64,000 nt of DNA from Eudoraea chungangensis (GCF_029360665.1 NZ_JARDUB010000001.1:1-64000), one strand, 5' to 3'; counted from the stretch's first letter, positions 1 through 10,163 are shown. The notes: generated by a model from the sequence alone, not told the origin. A program made the numbers and translations.

Positions 1-331
1 TAACTATATAAGAAACGCTGTCTGTCAATATGTCAATGAACTTCCTTTAACGCTCAAACTCTACCCCATCTATACATCACATCCCTGCCTAAGCGGCTGC
101 AAATATAAACACCTTTTTTTCCCTGCACAACCCTAAGTGAAAAAAAAATTCAACTTCTTTTAATTTTTATAATAACTATTTGATTATCAATATTTTAAAT
201 ATTAAAAAATATTGAGATTCTTTCATAAAACAAACCTTAACTACTTAATATCTATTTGCGCCTCGAGAGGAAATCAGCTCTAAAACGCTGACAATCAAAT
301 ATTATCTAATAAAAAGTTAGTATAAAACCGA
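1..331. other. intergenic region, no gene seen
   Basis: This stretch is very AT-rich, with long A and T runs between about 110 and 230, and no reading frame of useful length on either strand. It lies downstream of the putative porin gene, which is on the minus strand. A gene to the left of the window could use part of it as upstream region, but nothing supports a specific call. Confidence 0.5.
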
Positions 332-2308
332 TTATGAGAAGAAATTCCACACTAATCCAAACCGAATTACGAAATCCCGATAAGGATAGTTTGGAGCAGC
401 ATAAAAGTTATTTTCCATGAAGGAAGAATTGAAGTGTTCGGCTTTAAGATAGATACGTGCAGATTTCACCCTAGCATTGATAAAGAAGTCTAGCATTGGA
501 AAGCCGCCTAACTCCTCTCTGTTTTGTGTATAAAACTCCGCTAAAAGGGGATTGTAGGCATCCATATTATATTTACTAAAATACTTAAAGGTAATACCAG
601 TCTGCAAAAACATCGCCCTTTTAAAAACGTCCGTTGAAAAATACAAGGTATTTCTGGTAACAAACTCAGGCACATTTAAGACTTGATTTGTCTGGCTTAC
701 ATTCTGATACATTAAAGTATTTGCCAGTGCCCATTTCTTGTAACGAAACTCCTTGGTGTATTTAAGTTTTAGGTAATTAACACTATTATCTTCCTGTAGC
801 GGGGTAATAAACGCATTTTCTTGGGAGTTCTCAAATTCAGTGTCTGAGGCTAAAGAAGTAAAATAAGTGTAATTATTAGTAGTGGTATACTTTGCACTTA
901 GCAGACCCCAGAATTGGGAATCAAAGCTGACACCAAGACTACTTATTTGTTCCTTGTCAAAGCGGTTGGTATTTAACCAATTATAATTGACGTAAGAAGA
1001 TTGATAAAGCAGGTAATTAAAATCTGGCATCCTTGAGGAAGAGTTAAGACTAGCGCTCAAAACATTCTTTTCGTTAATACGGTAGCGAGCTGTGGCATCA
1101 AAAATATTTCCCGTAAGTGCTCCACTCAGCGCATATGTAACCCCCCCATCTAATGCAAAGCCTCCTATTTGTTTCGTATAACGTGCACCAAAAGCAATTT
1201 CTTCGCCTTGAAGTTTATTAGGGATCTCTCCTTCCTCACTTATGACTATGCTATTAAAAAAATAATTATAGTTATACAAACCCAGTAAAGCCTTTAACAC
1301 ACCTAAAGTCTCATTAGAGAACTCCGCATTGAGTTCATTGTACATAGTTTTTAGATTGGCTCTATCACTTATTGGAGTAAGGAAAGCTTCTCCAAAATAT
1401 TCATTTTCATTTGTCTGCCCAAACTGATAATTCTTGGATTCGTAGGCAAAGACATGTCCAAGTGCTAAATAGTTATCTGTTAAAGACAAAGAATCAGTAG
1501 CCTTATTAAAGAGTCTGTACTGATGATCGAGGTAATATCTTTTCCCAATAAGTTTGTTTTCCGCATCTGTAAAAAATACATCAAGTCTGGATCTATCCGA
1601 AAATTCGGGATCTTTAGATTCAAACTGTAATTCCTTATTAGATATTCCACCATTCTCTTCGCCTTCTATCTCCTGGGAAGTCCAGTGTGCCCTAATTCTA
1701 TATTTACCGTTTTCTGTGACATAGTTTAAAGTAGACCTAAAGTTACCAGACTTAACCTGCGACCACTGGTACTTACCTAAAGACCTAAATCCCTTGTAAG
1801 CAATAGAGAAATTAAACCTACGAGAAGTATTAAAAGTCAACATAGCGTCTAAAAGCTGACCCTGTTCAAAAGTTGTCTTAAAAAATAGATCCGTCATGGG
1901 CGTCGCAACATTGTAATAGGTCATATCATGACTCTCTAAATAATTAAAGTGCCTTGCTGTTGCGCCAAGAGATGGATACAAATTAATTCTATCAAATTCA
2001 TGTCCCAGACTATTATAAGGCTGCCCAACATTTGAGAATGGCATTAATTCAAAATTATCCTTTCGCAAATAGTTATATTTATACTCCTTTTGAATAGACA
2101 AGGTTGTGTCTAAATAAGTGGTATCTCTGGCATGTGAAATAATTTTGTAATCCTCTATGGTTATTCCAACGCTATCTAATTCTTTGGGTTTGGGTTTTTT
2201 TTTAGGAGCTCGAAACACGGTATCCTGCCCAACTGGGGGAATAGAATCTACCTGTGAAAAGCCATAGGTAAAACAAACAAGGGATAGCCCTAATAAAATA
2301 CACCTCAT
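332..2308 (-). CDS. putative porin (outer-membrane beta-barrel)
   Basis: The 658-residue protein starts with a signal peptide (MRCILLGLSLVCFTYGFSQ). A short Pro/Lys-rich linker (PKKKPKPKELDS) follows, then a long body of alternating aromatic and polar stretches ending in WNFFS, as expected for an outer-membrane beta-barrel. Family recognition: this matches the flavobacterial putative-porin family, about 600-700 residues. The start is placed at 2308 because the ATG at 2317 only adds three residues before the signal peptide. The gene stands alone and is divergent from rnhB. The substrate is unknown, and a role in diffusion across the outer membrane is inferred from the family only. Confidence 0.75.
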   Translation of the reverse strand: MRCILLGLSLVCFTYGFSQVDSIPPVGQDTVFRAPKKKPKPKELDSVGITIEDYKIISHARDTTYLDTTLSIQKEYKYNYLRKDNFELMPFSNVGQPYNSLGHEFDRINLYPSLGATARHFNYLESHDMTYYNVATPMTDLFFKTTFEQGQLLDAMLTFNTSRRFNFSIAYKGFRSLGKYQWSQVKSGNFRSTLNYVTENGKYRIRAHWTSQEIEGEENGGISNKELQFESKDPEFSDRSRLDVFFTDAENKLIGKRYYLDHQYRLFNKATDSLSLTDNYLALGHVFAYESKNYQFGQTNENEYFGEAFLTPISDRANLKTMYNELNAEFSNETLGVLKALLGLYNYNYFFNSIVISEEGEIPNKLQGEEIAFGARYTKQIGGFALDGGVTYALSGALTGNIFDATARYRINEKNVLSASLNSSSRMPDFNYLLYQSSYVNYNWLNTNRFDKEQISSLGVSFDSQFWGLLSAKYTTTNNYTYFTSLASDTEFENSQENAFITPLQEDNSVNYLKLKYTKEFRYKKWALANTLMYQNVSQTNQVLNVPEFVTRNTLYFSTDVFKRAMFLQTGITFKYFSKYNMDAYNPLLAEFYTQNREELGGFPMLDFFINARVKSARIYLKAEHFNSSFMENNFYAAPNYPYRDFVIRFGLVWNFFS

Positions 2309-2700
2309 TTTATACACTTGTTTTTCACATCGATGGATTCAAAACTTAGGGCCAAATTGGGTGTTTTTATGAATTGATGAATAGTTTGGTTTATAATTGT
2401 CAAAATAAACTCTTCTTGTTTGTTCTCTTGGGACAAAGTTAATTTTTTTGTTGCTAAGTAAATGTGAAAATTTTTTCTAGAACAAAAACGCAATAAATTT
2501 CGAGTTAAAAGTAAATGGTTTTGAACAAATGCATCTTAATTAGTTCATCAAAAAAACTAAATGTTTAAGAAAGCTACTTTACTTCATATTGTATGATATC
2601 TTCGTATACATAGATTTCAACTTTTAGGAAGGCTGTTTACTAAAGTCGCCTTATCAAGCATTTTCTCTATATTTAGAATTGTTTAATTCAAATACCTATC
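2309..2700. other. divergent intergenic region (porin / rnhB)
   Basis: About 390 bases separate the divergent porin gene and rnhB. The region is AT-rich, and a 62-codon frame on the minus strand (2305-2493) has no recognisable composition or start context. It must hold promoters for both flanking genes, but no box could be assigned with confidence. Confidence 0.4.
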
Positions 2701-3300
2701 ATGCTGAAGTATTACAAGAATTCTATTGGAGAGGTTGGGACAGATGAAGCCGGGCGTGGTTGTTTGGCCGGCCCTGTGACTGCGGCTGCCGTAATTCTCT
2801 CAGACAATTTTCATCATCCCTTACTTAACGATTCCAAAGTACTTACAGAAAAAAAAAGACAACTACTAAGGCCAATTATTGAAACTAATGCTATCAGTTA
2901 TGCAATTTCTTTTGTAGACCAAACTGAAATTGATAAAATCAATATACTAAATGCATCCATCCAGGCAATGCAATTAGCGATTAATGGTCTTAACGAAACT
3001 CCGTCTTTTATAATAGTGGATGGTAATAGATTTAAGCCCTACAAAAACATCCCTTACAAATGTATCGTTAAAGGAGATAGTATTTATGAAAGCATAGCCG
3101 CTGCATCCGTACTGGCCAAGACCTACCGAGATCAGTATATGGATACCATTCATGAAGAGTACCCTGTTTATAATTGGAAAAAAAACAAGGGATATCCCAC
3201 CAAGGAACACAGGGCTGCAATACTAAAATACGGAATAACAAAATACCATCGTAAGAGTTTTAAACTTCTGCCACAACAGCTTCACCTAGACTTTAAATAA
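2701..3300 (+). CDS. rnhB: ribonuclease HII
   Basis: RNase HII cuts the RNA strand of RNA-DNA hybrids and starts removal of single ribonucleotides from DNA in the cytoplasm. The 199-residue protein has the family's N-terminal signature [14 protein letters not shown] at residues 13-26, with the catalytic Asp-Glu pair. The further acidic motif FIIVDGN lies near residue 102. The conserved C-terminal segment [14 protein letters not shown] is also present. Length is normal for the family. The gene is followed after about 100 bases by a lipoprotein gene on the same strand. Confidence 0.96.
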   Translation: MLKYYKNSIGEVGTDEAGRGCLAGPVTAAAVILSDNFHHPLLNDSKVLTEKKRQLLRPIIETNAISYAISFVDQTEIDKINILNASIQAMQLAINGLNETPSFIIVDGNRFKPYKNIPYKCIVKGDSIYESIAAASVLAKTYRDQYMDTIHEEYPVYNWKKNKGYPTKEHRAAILKYGITKYHRKSFKLLPQQLHLDFK

Positions 3301-3400
3301 CAAAGGGTTTTTAGCTTAAGAATTCAGGAAACAAACTTTATTCTGTCCTGAACTCTTACATAACTTTTTAAAGTTTTAAATTTGCTGTAAAGAATCACCA

Positions 3401-5854
3401 ATGCGCAACAGAATACCATGGTTTCTTCTTATTTTCTGTCTATGGGCCTGTGAAAAGAAGAAGGAAAAACCAGCATCTTTTTTTAATTTTTTACCCCAAG
3501 ACCCTTCCCTACTTATTAAAGTAAACCATATTAATGACTACAATGCGGCTTGGGAAAACAGCCCATTCTCCACTAGTGTAAAACTCAACCTACCTGATTC
3601 TTTATTTACAAAGCTTTCTGATTTACAAGAAGTAGAAACAAACAAAGGCGCCCTTCTCAGTATTTATCCCAAAGATTCTTCCCTAATTAACTTGCTTTTA
3701 ATCATAGAAAAACCTTTTACTTTTCAGACAAAGGATAGTATGGTTGTAAAAGAGTCCGTCAGCTTTGGAGCTTCAACCTATCAGAAAATAGAACTCAATA
3801 CATCTACCTATTATCTAGCCGAAAGTAAGCGTTTCACCATATTAAGTACAGATGTCTCCCTATTAAACGAAGCAATGTCTGAGCGAGAAGAAGTCTTTTT
3901 ATCGCCTAGCTTATTGAAAATCTACGGCAGTAATAGCTCTAAAAAGTTAGCTTCATTTTACATCAATCTAAAACAATCATCTTGGCTAGCAAGCTATGCC
4001 TTTAGCGGAGAGGCTAATAAAAAATTGTTGAGCATAGGAGATTGGGTCACTTTTGATTTTGATAGTTCTGAAAATTTTGTTCATTTCAGGGGTATTTCTA
4101 TGTCGCAAGATAGCCTGCCAAAGACTATAGACTTATTTAGAAATTCGAAACCCATACCTTTAAGTAATTCTGCCACGGCACCATTTGATACGGACGCATT
4201 TTTGAGTTTTTCCATAGACGACCACGAAACATTTTCCTTAAACCAACAAGAACACCTTAAGTTAGAGAATCCAATAGAAGGCATTTTTCATACGGTAGAC
4301 GAACTGTCCTTATTGCGAATAAAAGGCAAAAAAGCTGTTTTCTTGCATACCTATGGAACAGAGGAAATTAATCCGTTTTTAGAAGGTCGTCGAAGAAATG
4401 AGATTAGTTATCAGGGCCACGAGGTATATCAATTAACGGAGGGATCTTTTCTAGTCTCCTATTTCCGGCCTTTGCTCACCGATTTTATTCCCAAGTATTA
4501 TGCAATTCTGGAAAACACTTATCTTTTTTCTGAGGACTTAAAGACCATAAAGACCATAATAGATGATAACTCCAGAGCAAATACCTTCGATAAAAATCCA
4601 TTGTTTAAGAGTGCCATGTCGGTTCTGTCAGATGAGTCTAACGTGATATTTATTAGTAATAGTCAAGGAATAAAGGAAATACTAACCGAATTTGGTTCTT
4701 TACAGTTAAACAGAGATTTAGGCAAAAGTATGGATAAAGACTATGTTTATGCCGGACAAATAATTACAGATAAAGGATTTTATCATACCAATTTGGTAAT
4801 GCAAAAAAAGCAAATTGAAGAGACATCTTTATCTACCTCCATAGCCTTACGAGTTGAATTAGAAAGTGACTTGGCTACGAACCCGCAGTTTGTATTGAAT
4901 CACAGAAATGGTGAAAAAGAAATAGTAGTTCAGGATATAGACAACAACCTTTACTTAATCAATAATAAGGGAGAAATTCTATGGAAAAAAACACTGCAAG
5001 GTAGAATACAAGGAGATATAAGTCAGGTAGACCTTTATAAAAACAAGCGACTTCAACTGGCTTTCACCACGAATGACCAGTTTCTTATACTGGATAGAAA
5101 TGGTAAAGAAGTGGAGCCCTTTGACATGAAATTTCCAGGAGGAAATCTAAATGGTCTTGCAGTATTTGATTACGACAACAAAAAGAATTACCGCTTTGTT
5201 ATTTCTCAGGGCACAAATATTAGCATGTTTAACAACAAAGGGAAAAAAGTCACTGGATTTAAATACAACAAAGCCGACAGCCAGGTTCTAATGCCTCCCA
5301 AACACATCAGGATAGGCAGAAAAGACTATATCGTTTTTATGCTGGAAGATGGAAGCCTAAAGATTTTAAATCGTACGGGAAGAACAAGGGTAAACGTAAA
5401 AGAAAAAATCGACTTTTCTGGGAACGAGACGTATCTCTTTAAAGGTAATTTCGTGACCACCAATAAAAAAGGTACTTTAATCGCGATAAGTCCAAAAGGA
5501 AAGATCACAAAGTCTAAACTCGCTACCAATTCAGACCACGGAATTATAACTACAAATAAAACCTTTGTATTACAAAATGAAAATATACTTCAGATTAGGG
5601 GACATGAGGTAAACCTAGAATTGGGGGTATATAGCAAACCCCAGCTTTTTTATGTCAACAACAAAATATATATCAGTGTAACAGATATTCAAAGTCGAAA
5701 AGTCTACTTATTTGACAGTGCTGGTAAATCCATTTCAGATTTTCCAGTATTTGGCAACTACAAGATAGATTTACACGATATCGATAAGGATAATAAAATT
5801 GAAATTGTCACCAAAGAACAGGACAATGCCCTTATAGTTTATAAAATAAATTGA
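3401..5854 (+). CDS. lipoprotein with C-terminal propeller-like repeats
   Basis: This 817-residue protein begins with a lipoprotein signal (WFLLIFCLWAC, lipid-modified Cys at about residue 16). It should be exported and membrane-anchored. The first 480 residues show no motif I recognise. From about residue 490 on, short repeats of the type DIDNNLYLINNKGEILWKK and FLILDRNGKEV recur. They resemble PQQ-like or WD-type propeller blades, and the C-terminus repeats the pattern HDIDKDNKIEIVTKEQDN. The gene follows rnhB on the same strand. No function is assigned; a surface-exposed binding role is only inferred from the propeller-like repeats. Confidence 0.75.
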   Translation: MRNRIPWFLLIFCLWACEKKKEKPASFFNFLPQDPSLLIKVNHINDYNAAWENSPFSTSVKLNLPDSLFTKLSDLQEVETNKGALLSIYPKDSSLINLLLIIEKPFTFQTKDSMVVKESVSFGASTYQKIELNTSTYYLAESKRFTILSTDVSLLNEAMSEREEVFLSPSLLKIYGSNSSKKLASFYINLKQSSWLASYAFSGEANKKLLSIGDWVTFDFDSSENFVHFRGISMSQDSLPKTIDLFRNSKPIPLSNSATAPFDTDAFLSFSIDDHETFSLNQQEHLKLENPIEGIFHTVDELSLLRIKGKKAVFLHTYGTEEINPFLEGRRRNEISYQGHEVYQLTEGSFLVSYFRPLLTDFIPKYYAILENTYLFSEDLKTIKTIIDDNSRANTFDKNPLFKSAMSVLSDESNVIFISNSQGIKEILTEFGSLQLNRDLGKSMDKDYVYAGQIITDKGFYHTNLVMQKKQIEETSLSTSIALRVELESDLATNPQFVLNHRNGEKEIVVQDIDNNLYLINNKGEILWKKTLQGRIQGDISQVDLYKNKRLQLAFTTNDQFLILDRNGKEVEPFDMKFPGGNLNGLAVFDYDNKKNYRFVISQGTNISMFNNKGKKVTGFKYNKADSQVLMPPKHIRIGRKDYIVFMLEDGSLKILNRTGRTRVNVKEKIDFSGNETYLFKGNFVTTNKKGTLIAISPKGKITKSKLATNSDHGIITTNKTFVLQNENILQIRGHEVNLELGVYSKPQLFYVNNKIYISVTDIQSRKVYLFDSAGKSISDFPVFGNYKIDLHDIDKDNKIEIVTKEQDNALIVYKIN

Positions 5855-6052
5855 TTTAATTCTTCCTCCATTCATACATATTTAATTACCAAGCATACAT
5901 TATATATTGACTGATATGTAAATTTGGCTACTTTTCTATCTTAAAGCATTAATTATTAGCTATTTGTAAGTCTTTTAGCACAAATAATATCCAAGATAAT
6001 TCCCTATCTTTAGTTGAGAATATTTCTTGAAAACTTTAATACCATTAAGAAA

Positions 6053-7396
6053 ATGAAAAAATCGTCTCAAGTGCATCGCTTTGGCTTTATACTTCTCTTA
6101 AGTCTTTTTTGTACTCCAGAAATGAACGCACAATTATTAAAAAAATTAGGTAAGGCCGCAGAGCGTGCGGCAGAAAGAACTGTACAAAGGCGTGTTGAAA
6201 AAGAAACGGCCAAGAGAACAGATCAGGTCTTGGATAGTATATTAGAACCAGGCAAGAAGGGCAGCCAAAATAAAAAGGGTGAAACGGGTATGCAAAGTGG
6301 TAATTCGGGTGTGCAAAATGGAAATGATATGGCTGCAATGGGAGCCTCTGAGGTAGATAATAATGAGGAAAATCCGGCCTCCATGAAGGTATATAGCAAA
6401 TTCGATTTTGTGCCCGGGGATAAACCGTTATTCTTCGATGCTTTTGAAAAAGAATTTATTGGGGACTTCCCCTCCAAATGGAATACAAACGGCAGTGGAG
6501 AAATAATTACCTTAAATGATTCCCCAGAAAAATGGTTAGAACTACTTCCTGGCTACAAGGTCTTATATATTCCGGATGTACCAAGTCTACCAGAGGAATA
6601 CACTATTGAGTTCGACTTAATGGCCTACGGCCTTGACAACAAAACCTCTTCCACTGCACAATTACAGGTAATTTTAAGTGATGACGCTAATTTTGAACAA
6701 GGCTCTAATTATGCCCACGCTTGGATACCTTTTGGACAGTATGCTGCCTTTGGTATCCGGGTCGCCAATGTTATCAATAAAAGTTCCGGAGGGATTAAAA
6801 ATACGGTGACAGCGGATATACGGGAAGCTGTTTTAAACAGACCCCACATCTCTATTGCCGTGAATAAGCAGCGCTATCGCCTGTGGGTGAACGAAAAAAA
6901 ATATGTGGATATTCCGAGAATGATTCCCAATGGAGGAGTGTTAAGTACCTTAAAGTTTCATGTAGATAATTTTAAAGATGGGAAAGAACGTTTATTTATA
7001 ACCAATGTCAAAGTCAATGAAGGTGGTTTGGATTTAAGAAGAACCCTTATTTCTGAAGGAAAAGTTTCCACCAATGGTATTTTGTTTGATTCCGGTTCTA
7101 CCAATATAAAGCCGCAATCGATGGGCATTATTCGACAAATTTCCCAGGTATTAAACCAGGAAGGCGATATGAATTTAAAGATAATCGGACACACAGACGC
7201 CGATGGAGACGAGGCTTCTAATCTCAGTTTGTCCGAAAAACGCGCTCAAGCAGTAGTGGATGCCTTAGTTAGTTTATATGGCATATCATCCGAAAGATTA
7301 GTTGCAGAAGGCAAGGGAGAATCGGAACCTCTGCATGACAATAAAACGGAAGATGGTAAAGCCCAAAATAGAAGAGTAGAATTCATTAAAATATAA
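6053..7396 (+). CDS. OmpA-family outer-membrane protein
   Basis: The start is placed at the ATG at 6053 because it begins a clear signal peptide (MKKSSQVHRFGFILLLSLF); an upstream TTG would add only 13 non-hydrophobic residues. The mature protein opens with a charged helical segment (AAERAAERTVQRRVEKE) and a Gly/Asn/Gln-rich linker. A roughly 190-residue beta-rich middle domain follows. The C-terminal OmpA peptidoglycan-binding domain covers about the last 105 residues (ILFDSGSTNIKP, GHTDADGDEASNLSLSEKRA, NRRVEFIKI). It probably tethers the outer membrane to the cell wall. It lies 3 bases upstream of the TapB-like gene, so the two are probably cotranscribed. Confidence 0.88.
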   Translation: MKKSSQVHRFGFILLLSLFCTPEMNAQLLKKLGKAAERAAERTVQRRVEKETAKRTDQVLDSILEPGKKGSQNKKGETGMQSGNSGVQNGNDMAAMGASEVDNNEENPASMKVYSKFDFVPGDKPLFFDAFEKEFIGDFPSKWNTNGSGEIITLNDSPEKWLELLPGYKVLYIPDVPSLPEEYTIEFDLMAYGLDNKTSSTAQLQVILSDDANFEQGSNYAHAWIPFGQYAAFGIRVANVINKSSGGIKNTVTADIREAVLNRPHISIAVNKQRYRLWVNEKKYVDIPRMIPNGGVLSTLKFHVDNFKDGKERLFITNVKVNEGGLDLRRTLISEGKVSTNGILFDSGSTNIKPQSMGIIRQISQVLNQEGDMNLKIIGHTDADGDEASNLSLSEKRAQAVVDALVSLYGISSERLVAEGKGESEPLHDNKTEDGKAQNRRVEFIKI

Positions 7397-7399
7397 ACT

Positions 7400-8086
7400 A
7401 TGTTTAAAAATTTATTACTTGGATTATGTCTTTTTAGTCTAGTTCCAATAAGCGCGCAGAATTGTAGTCAATACTATCCCATGCAAGAGGGAGTTACCAT
7501 GGAATACACCTCCTATAATGGCAAAGGCAAAGTAGATGGAACTGTGGCCTACACGATTATAGAAGTAAAAAATGACACTAACACAAGTACGGCACAAATG
7601 CAAATGCATTATAGGGATGAAAAAGGCAAGGAATTATTTACTTCTGGCTATTCCTATTCTTGCAGTGGCAATATTGTTACCATAGATTATGAGTCTCTCT
7701 TATCGAGCCAGATGTTGGAACAATTTGGGGAGATGGATATGGAAATAAGTGGAACAGATATTGAATTACCAAATGATCTAGGTGTTGGTCAGGAATTAGA
7801 AGATGCCAATATTACCATAAAAATTAATATGAGTGGAATGAGTATGAACTCATCTGTAGACATGATCAATAGGAAGGTTGAAAAAAAAGAGACTATTACT
7901 ACTCCTGCCGGCACATTTGACTGCTTTGTACTTTTTAGTGAGAACAAAACCAAAATGATGGTTTCTACTCAGAGTTTAAGCTCTAGACTTTGGTTAGCGG
8001 AAGATATTGGCATGGTGAAACAAGAAAGTTATAATAAAAATGGCAAGCTTATGGCGAGCAGTGTTTTAACCGCGAGGACAGATTAA
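7400..8086 (+). CDS. secreted TapB / DUF3108-like protein
   Basis: The 228-residue protein has a signal peptide (LLLGLCLFSLVPISAQ) followed directly by NCSQYYPMQEGVTMEYTSYN. That opening is typical of the flavobacterial TapB/DUF3108-like family, whose members are periplasmic or surface beta-barrel-like proteins of unclear role. The segment TTPAGTFDCFVLFSE is also characteristic of the family. It begins 3 bases after the OmpA-family gene and probably shares its transcript. Function is unknown. Confidence 0.7.
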   Translation: MFKNLLLGLCLFSLVPISAQNCSQYYPMQEGVTMEYTSYNGKGKVDGTVAYTIIEVKNDTNTSTAQMQMHYRDEKGKELFTSGYSYSCSGNIVTIDYESLLSSQMLEQFGEMDMEISGTDIELPNDLGVGQELEDANITIKINMSGMSMNSSVDMINRKVEKKETITTPAGTFDCFVLFSENKTKMMVSTQSLSSRLWLAEDIGMVKQESYNKNGKLMASSVLTARTD

Positions 8087-8120
8087 TACACCTCACTCCG
8101 ATCCTATTGATTCTATCTTA

Positions 8121-8822
8121 TTACCCCTTAAATTCTACCTCAAATAGATTTTGAAAATGACGTAGTAACTTTTGTTTTACCTCTTCCAAAGGTATGTCTT
8201 CTTTTCCCAATTCTTGATGTAAGGAGGTTACGGCCTTGTCTTTAATACCACAGGGAATCATATAGTCGAAATAGGCTAGATCCGTATTTACATTCAAGGC
8301 AAACCCATGCATTGTAACCCATCTGCTTGCTCTCACTCCGAGGGCACAAATTTTTCGGGCGAAGGGAGTTCCTACGTCTAGCCAAACCCCTGTTTCACCC
8401 TCAGATCGCTCCCCTACCAAACCGTATTCTGCCAGGGTCAAAATCACCATTTCTTCTAAAAAGCGAAGGTATTTGTGAATATCCGTAAAAAAATTATCCA
8501 GATCTAAAATAGGATATCCTACGATCTGTCCTGGGCCGTGGTAGGTTATATCTCCACCTCTATTAACCTTGTAAAAGTCGATATTCCTGGCCTTAAGTTC
8601 TGCCTGACCCAAAAGCAAATTACTAAAATCTCCGCTTTTACCAAGGGTATAAACATGGGGATGTTCTACAAATAACAAATGATTCGGAGTTTCTAAGCCC
8701 GCACTTTCACGTCGATTTTTAATCTTAATATCAACTATATCCTGGAATACAGATTCTTGATAGTCCCAAGTTTCCTGATAGTCCTTTATTCCTAAATCTT
8801 TAAATGCAACTAGTTTATTCAT
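8121..8822 (-). CDS. lipB: lipoyl(octanoyl) transferase LipB
   Basis: LipB moves octanoyl from acyl carrier protein to lipoyl domains of 2-oxoacid dehydrogenases and the glycine cleavage H protein. The family motif RGGDITYHGPGQIVGYPI is intact. So is the catalytic pair: Lys in ICALGVRASRWVTMHG context and Cys in MIPCGI. Start is placed at the ATG at 8822 (MNKLVAF) rather than three codons earlier. It follows a Pmp3-type gene on the same strand with a 21-base gap. Confidence 0.95.
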   Translation of the reverse strand: MNKLVAFKDLGIKDYQETWDYQESVFQDIVDIKIKNRRESAGLETPNHLLFVEHPHVYTLGKSGDFSNLLLGQAELKARNIDFYKVNRGGDITYHGPGQIVGYPILDLDNFFTDIHKYLRFLEEMVILTLAEYGLVGERSEGETGVWLDVGTPFARKICALGVRASRWVTMHGFALNVNTDLAYFDYMIPCGIKDKAVTSLHQELGKEDIPLEEVKQKLLRHFQNLFEVEFKG

Positions 8823-8843
8823 CTTGTGCAAAGATAAGACGAA

Positions 8844-8999
8844 TCAATTAGGATTATTAAGAATAATTAAGGCTGCAATTACTCCCGGCACCCAGCCGCA
8901 GAGTGTGAGTAAAAAAACAATGAAAATGGAGCCACAACCTTTACCGATTACAGAAAGAGGAGGAAAAAGTATCGCTAATAATACTCTAAAAAAGCTCAT
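8844..8999 (-). CDS. YqaE/Pmp3 family small membrane protein
   Basis: This 51-residue protein begins MSFFRVLLAILFPPLSVIGK and continues through two hydrophobic segments with the conserved ILFPPLSV and CGWVPGVIAALIIL blocks. Those blocks are diagnostic of the Pmp3/YqaE family (UPF0057), small inner-membrane proteins linked to membrane potential and stress. It was found by translating the minus strand. A 61-codon frame on the plus strand over the same bases is a shadow. It sits 21 bases upstream of lipB on the same strand. Confidence 0.9.
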   Translation of the reverse strand: MSFFRVLLAILFPPLSVIGKGCGSIFIVFLLTLCGWVPGVIAALIILNNPN

Positions 9000-9116
9000 A
9001 ATAATTTAATTTGATTGATGTAACACCAATTACTATTGTGGTGTAATTATATGTCGTTAAAATAAGTAATTTGTTACAAATTCACTTACTTTTGAAAGAG
9101 TCTAAGATTCCTTGGA

Positions 9117-10163
9117 ATGCACAGAAAAATAATTCTTGTAACTCTTCTATCGATTTGCCTTAACGGCAATTCACAGTACTTATTCGAAGGTCAAATTGTA
9201 GAAAGTGTTTCTGATAAAACTATTTATTTATCTCTTATTGAAGATTATAGAAAGTTTTCAAGACCTTATTTTGAGCAAATTATTAAAAGAACAAAAATTG
9301 ATTCTTCAGGGTTTTTTTATTTTAAAGGAAATGATTTGCCCACAGACAATCGTGTCTATAGAATTCATATCGATGGATGTAAAAAGACCGATTTAGAACC
9401 CAACCATCTTTTTAAGAGTTGTGAAAGTACCCAAAGCATCTTATTTATAGCGAACAATAAGGATACGATTAGTTTCCCTATGACTTTTGAAAATGAAGTT
9501 TTATGCGACTTAGCCTCAACCAACGACAAGTCTTCGGCTTTCCTCGAAATAGATGTTCTAAAAGAGGAAATGGCCCTAGACTTCTATGATTTTCCTACAG
9601 AAGCCAGCCGCAATTTAAATACGAAGAAATGGTATGCTAATTTACAGGAATTTGGAAAAAAAACAGAAGAGCCACTAGCGGAGCTCTATATATTTGATTT
9701 TTTATCGGATAAACGAAATGAAACCTATTCCTACTATCTAAAAGATATTTCTCAAAACAATTATTACCAAGAATTAGGAGAGCGATTACAAAGCAAGTAC
9801 GAAAAAGCTGTATTCACAGAATTCTACCTGAAAGAAATTAAGGCAGACCAGAATCTTATTTCATTCCAAAAACCTATTCCCTGGGTATGGATCTTACTTA
9901 TTCTTCTTATGTTATCCTTCCTTTTAAATATTTACTTTCTCCGGCAGAAAAGTAATACATTAATAAATCGTAAAAGTCTTGCTCTTGAGCAACTTACTTC
10001 GCAAGAAAAGAACATTGTTAATCAAATTCTGTTAGACAAGACAAACAAAGAAATCGCATCTGAATTGTTTATAAGCCTCAGTACTGTTAAAACACATATA
10101 AACAATCTATACAAGAAATTAAACATTAGCTCAAGAGAAGAAATAAGAAAACTCTTCTCATAG
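9117..10163 (+). CDS. membrane-anchored LuxR-type transcription regulator
   Basis: The 348-residue protein has an N-terminal signal segment (IILVTLLSICLNGNSQ) and a roughly 230-residue extracytoplasmic domain with beta-rich start (YLFEGQIVESVSDKTIYLSL). One transmembrane helix lies near residues 252-272 (PWVWILLILLMLSFLLNIYF). A C-terminal LuxR/GerE helix-turn-helix follows (LTSQEKNIVNQILLDKTNKE, then ELFISLSTVKTHINNLYKKL). The layout implies that an extracytoplasmic signal is passed directly to a cytoplasmic DNA-binding domain without a kinase. Target genes are unknown. A thioredoxin-like gene follows on the same strand. Confidence 0.85.
   Translation: MHRKIILVTLLSICLNGNSQYLFEGQIVESVSDKTIYLSLIEDYRKFSRPYFEQIIKRTKIDSSGFFYFKGNDLPTDNRVYRIHIDGCKKTDLEPNHLFKSCESTQSILFIANNKDTISFPMTFENEVLCDLASTNDKSSAFLEIDVLKEEMALDFYDFPTEASRNLNTKKWYANLQEFGKKTEEPLAELYIFDFLSDKRNETYSYYLKDISQNNYYQELGERLQSKYEKAVFTEFYLKEIKADQNLISFQKPIPWVWILLILLMLSFLLNIYFLRQKSNTLINRKSLALEQLTSQEKNIVNQILLDKTNKEIASELFISLSTVKTHINNLYKKLNISSREEIRKLFS

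Noticed and set aside
2305-2493. 62-codon frame upstream of the porin gene
   Set aside because: No recognisable composition, signal or family, and it overlaps the porin start; more likely the upstream region of the porin gene.
6087-6477. overlapping minus-strand frames rich in His, Phe and Pro
   Set aside because: They are shadows of the charged N-terminal region of the OmpA-family gene.
8824-9009. 61-codon plus-strand frame after lipB
   Set aside because: It is antisense to the YqaE/Pmp3 gene, whose translation matches a known family much better.
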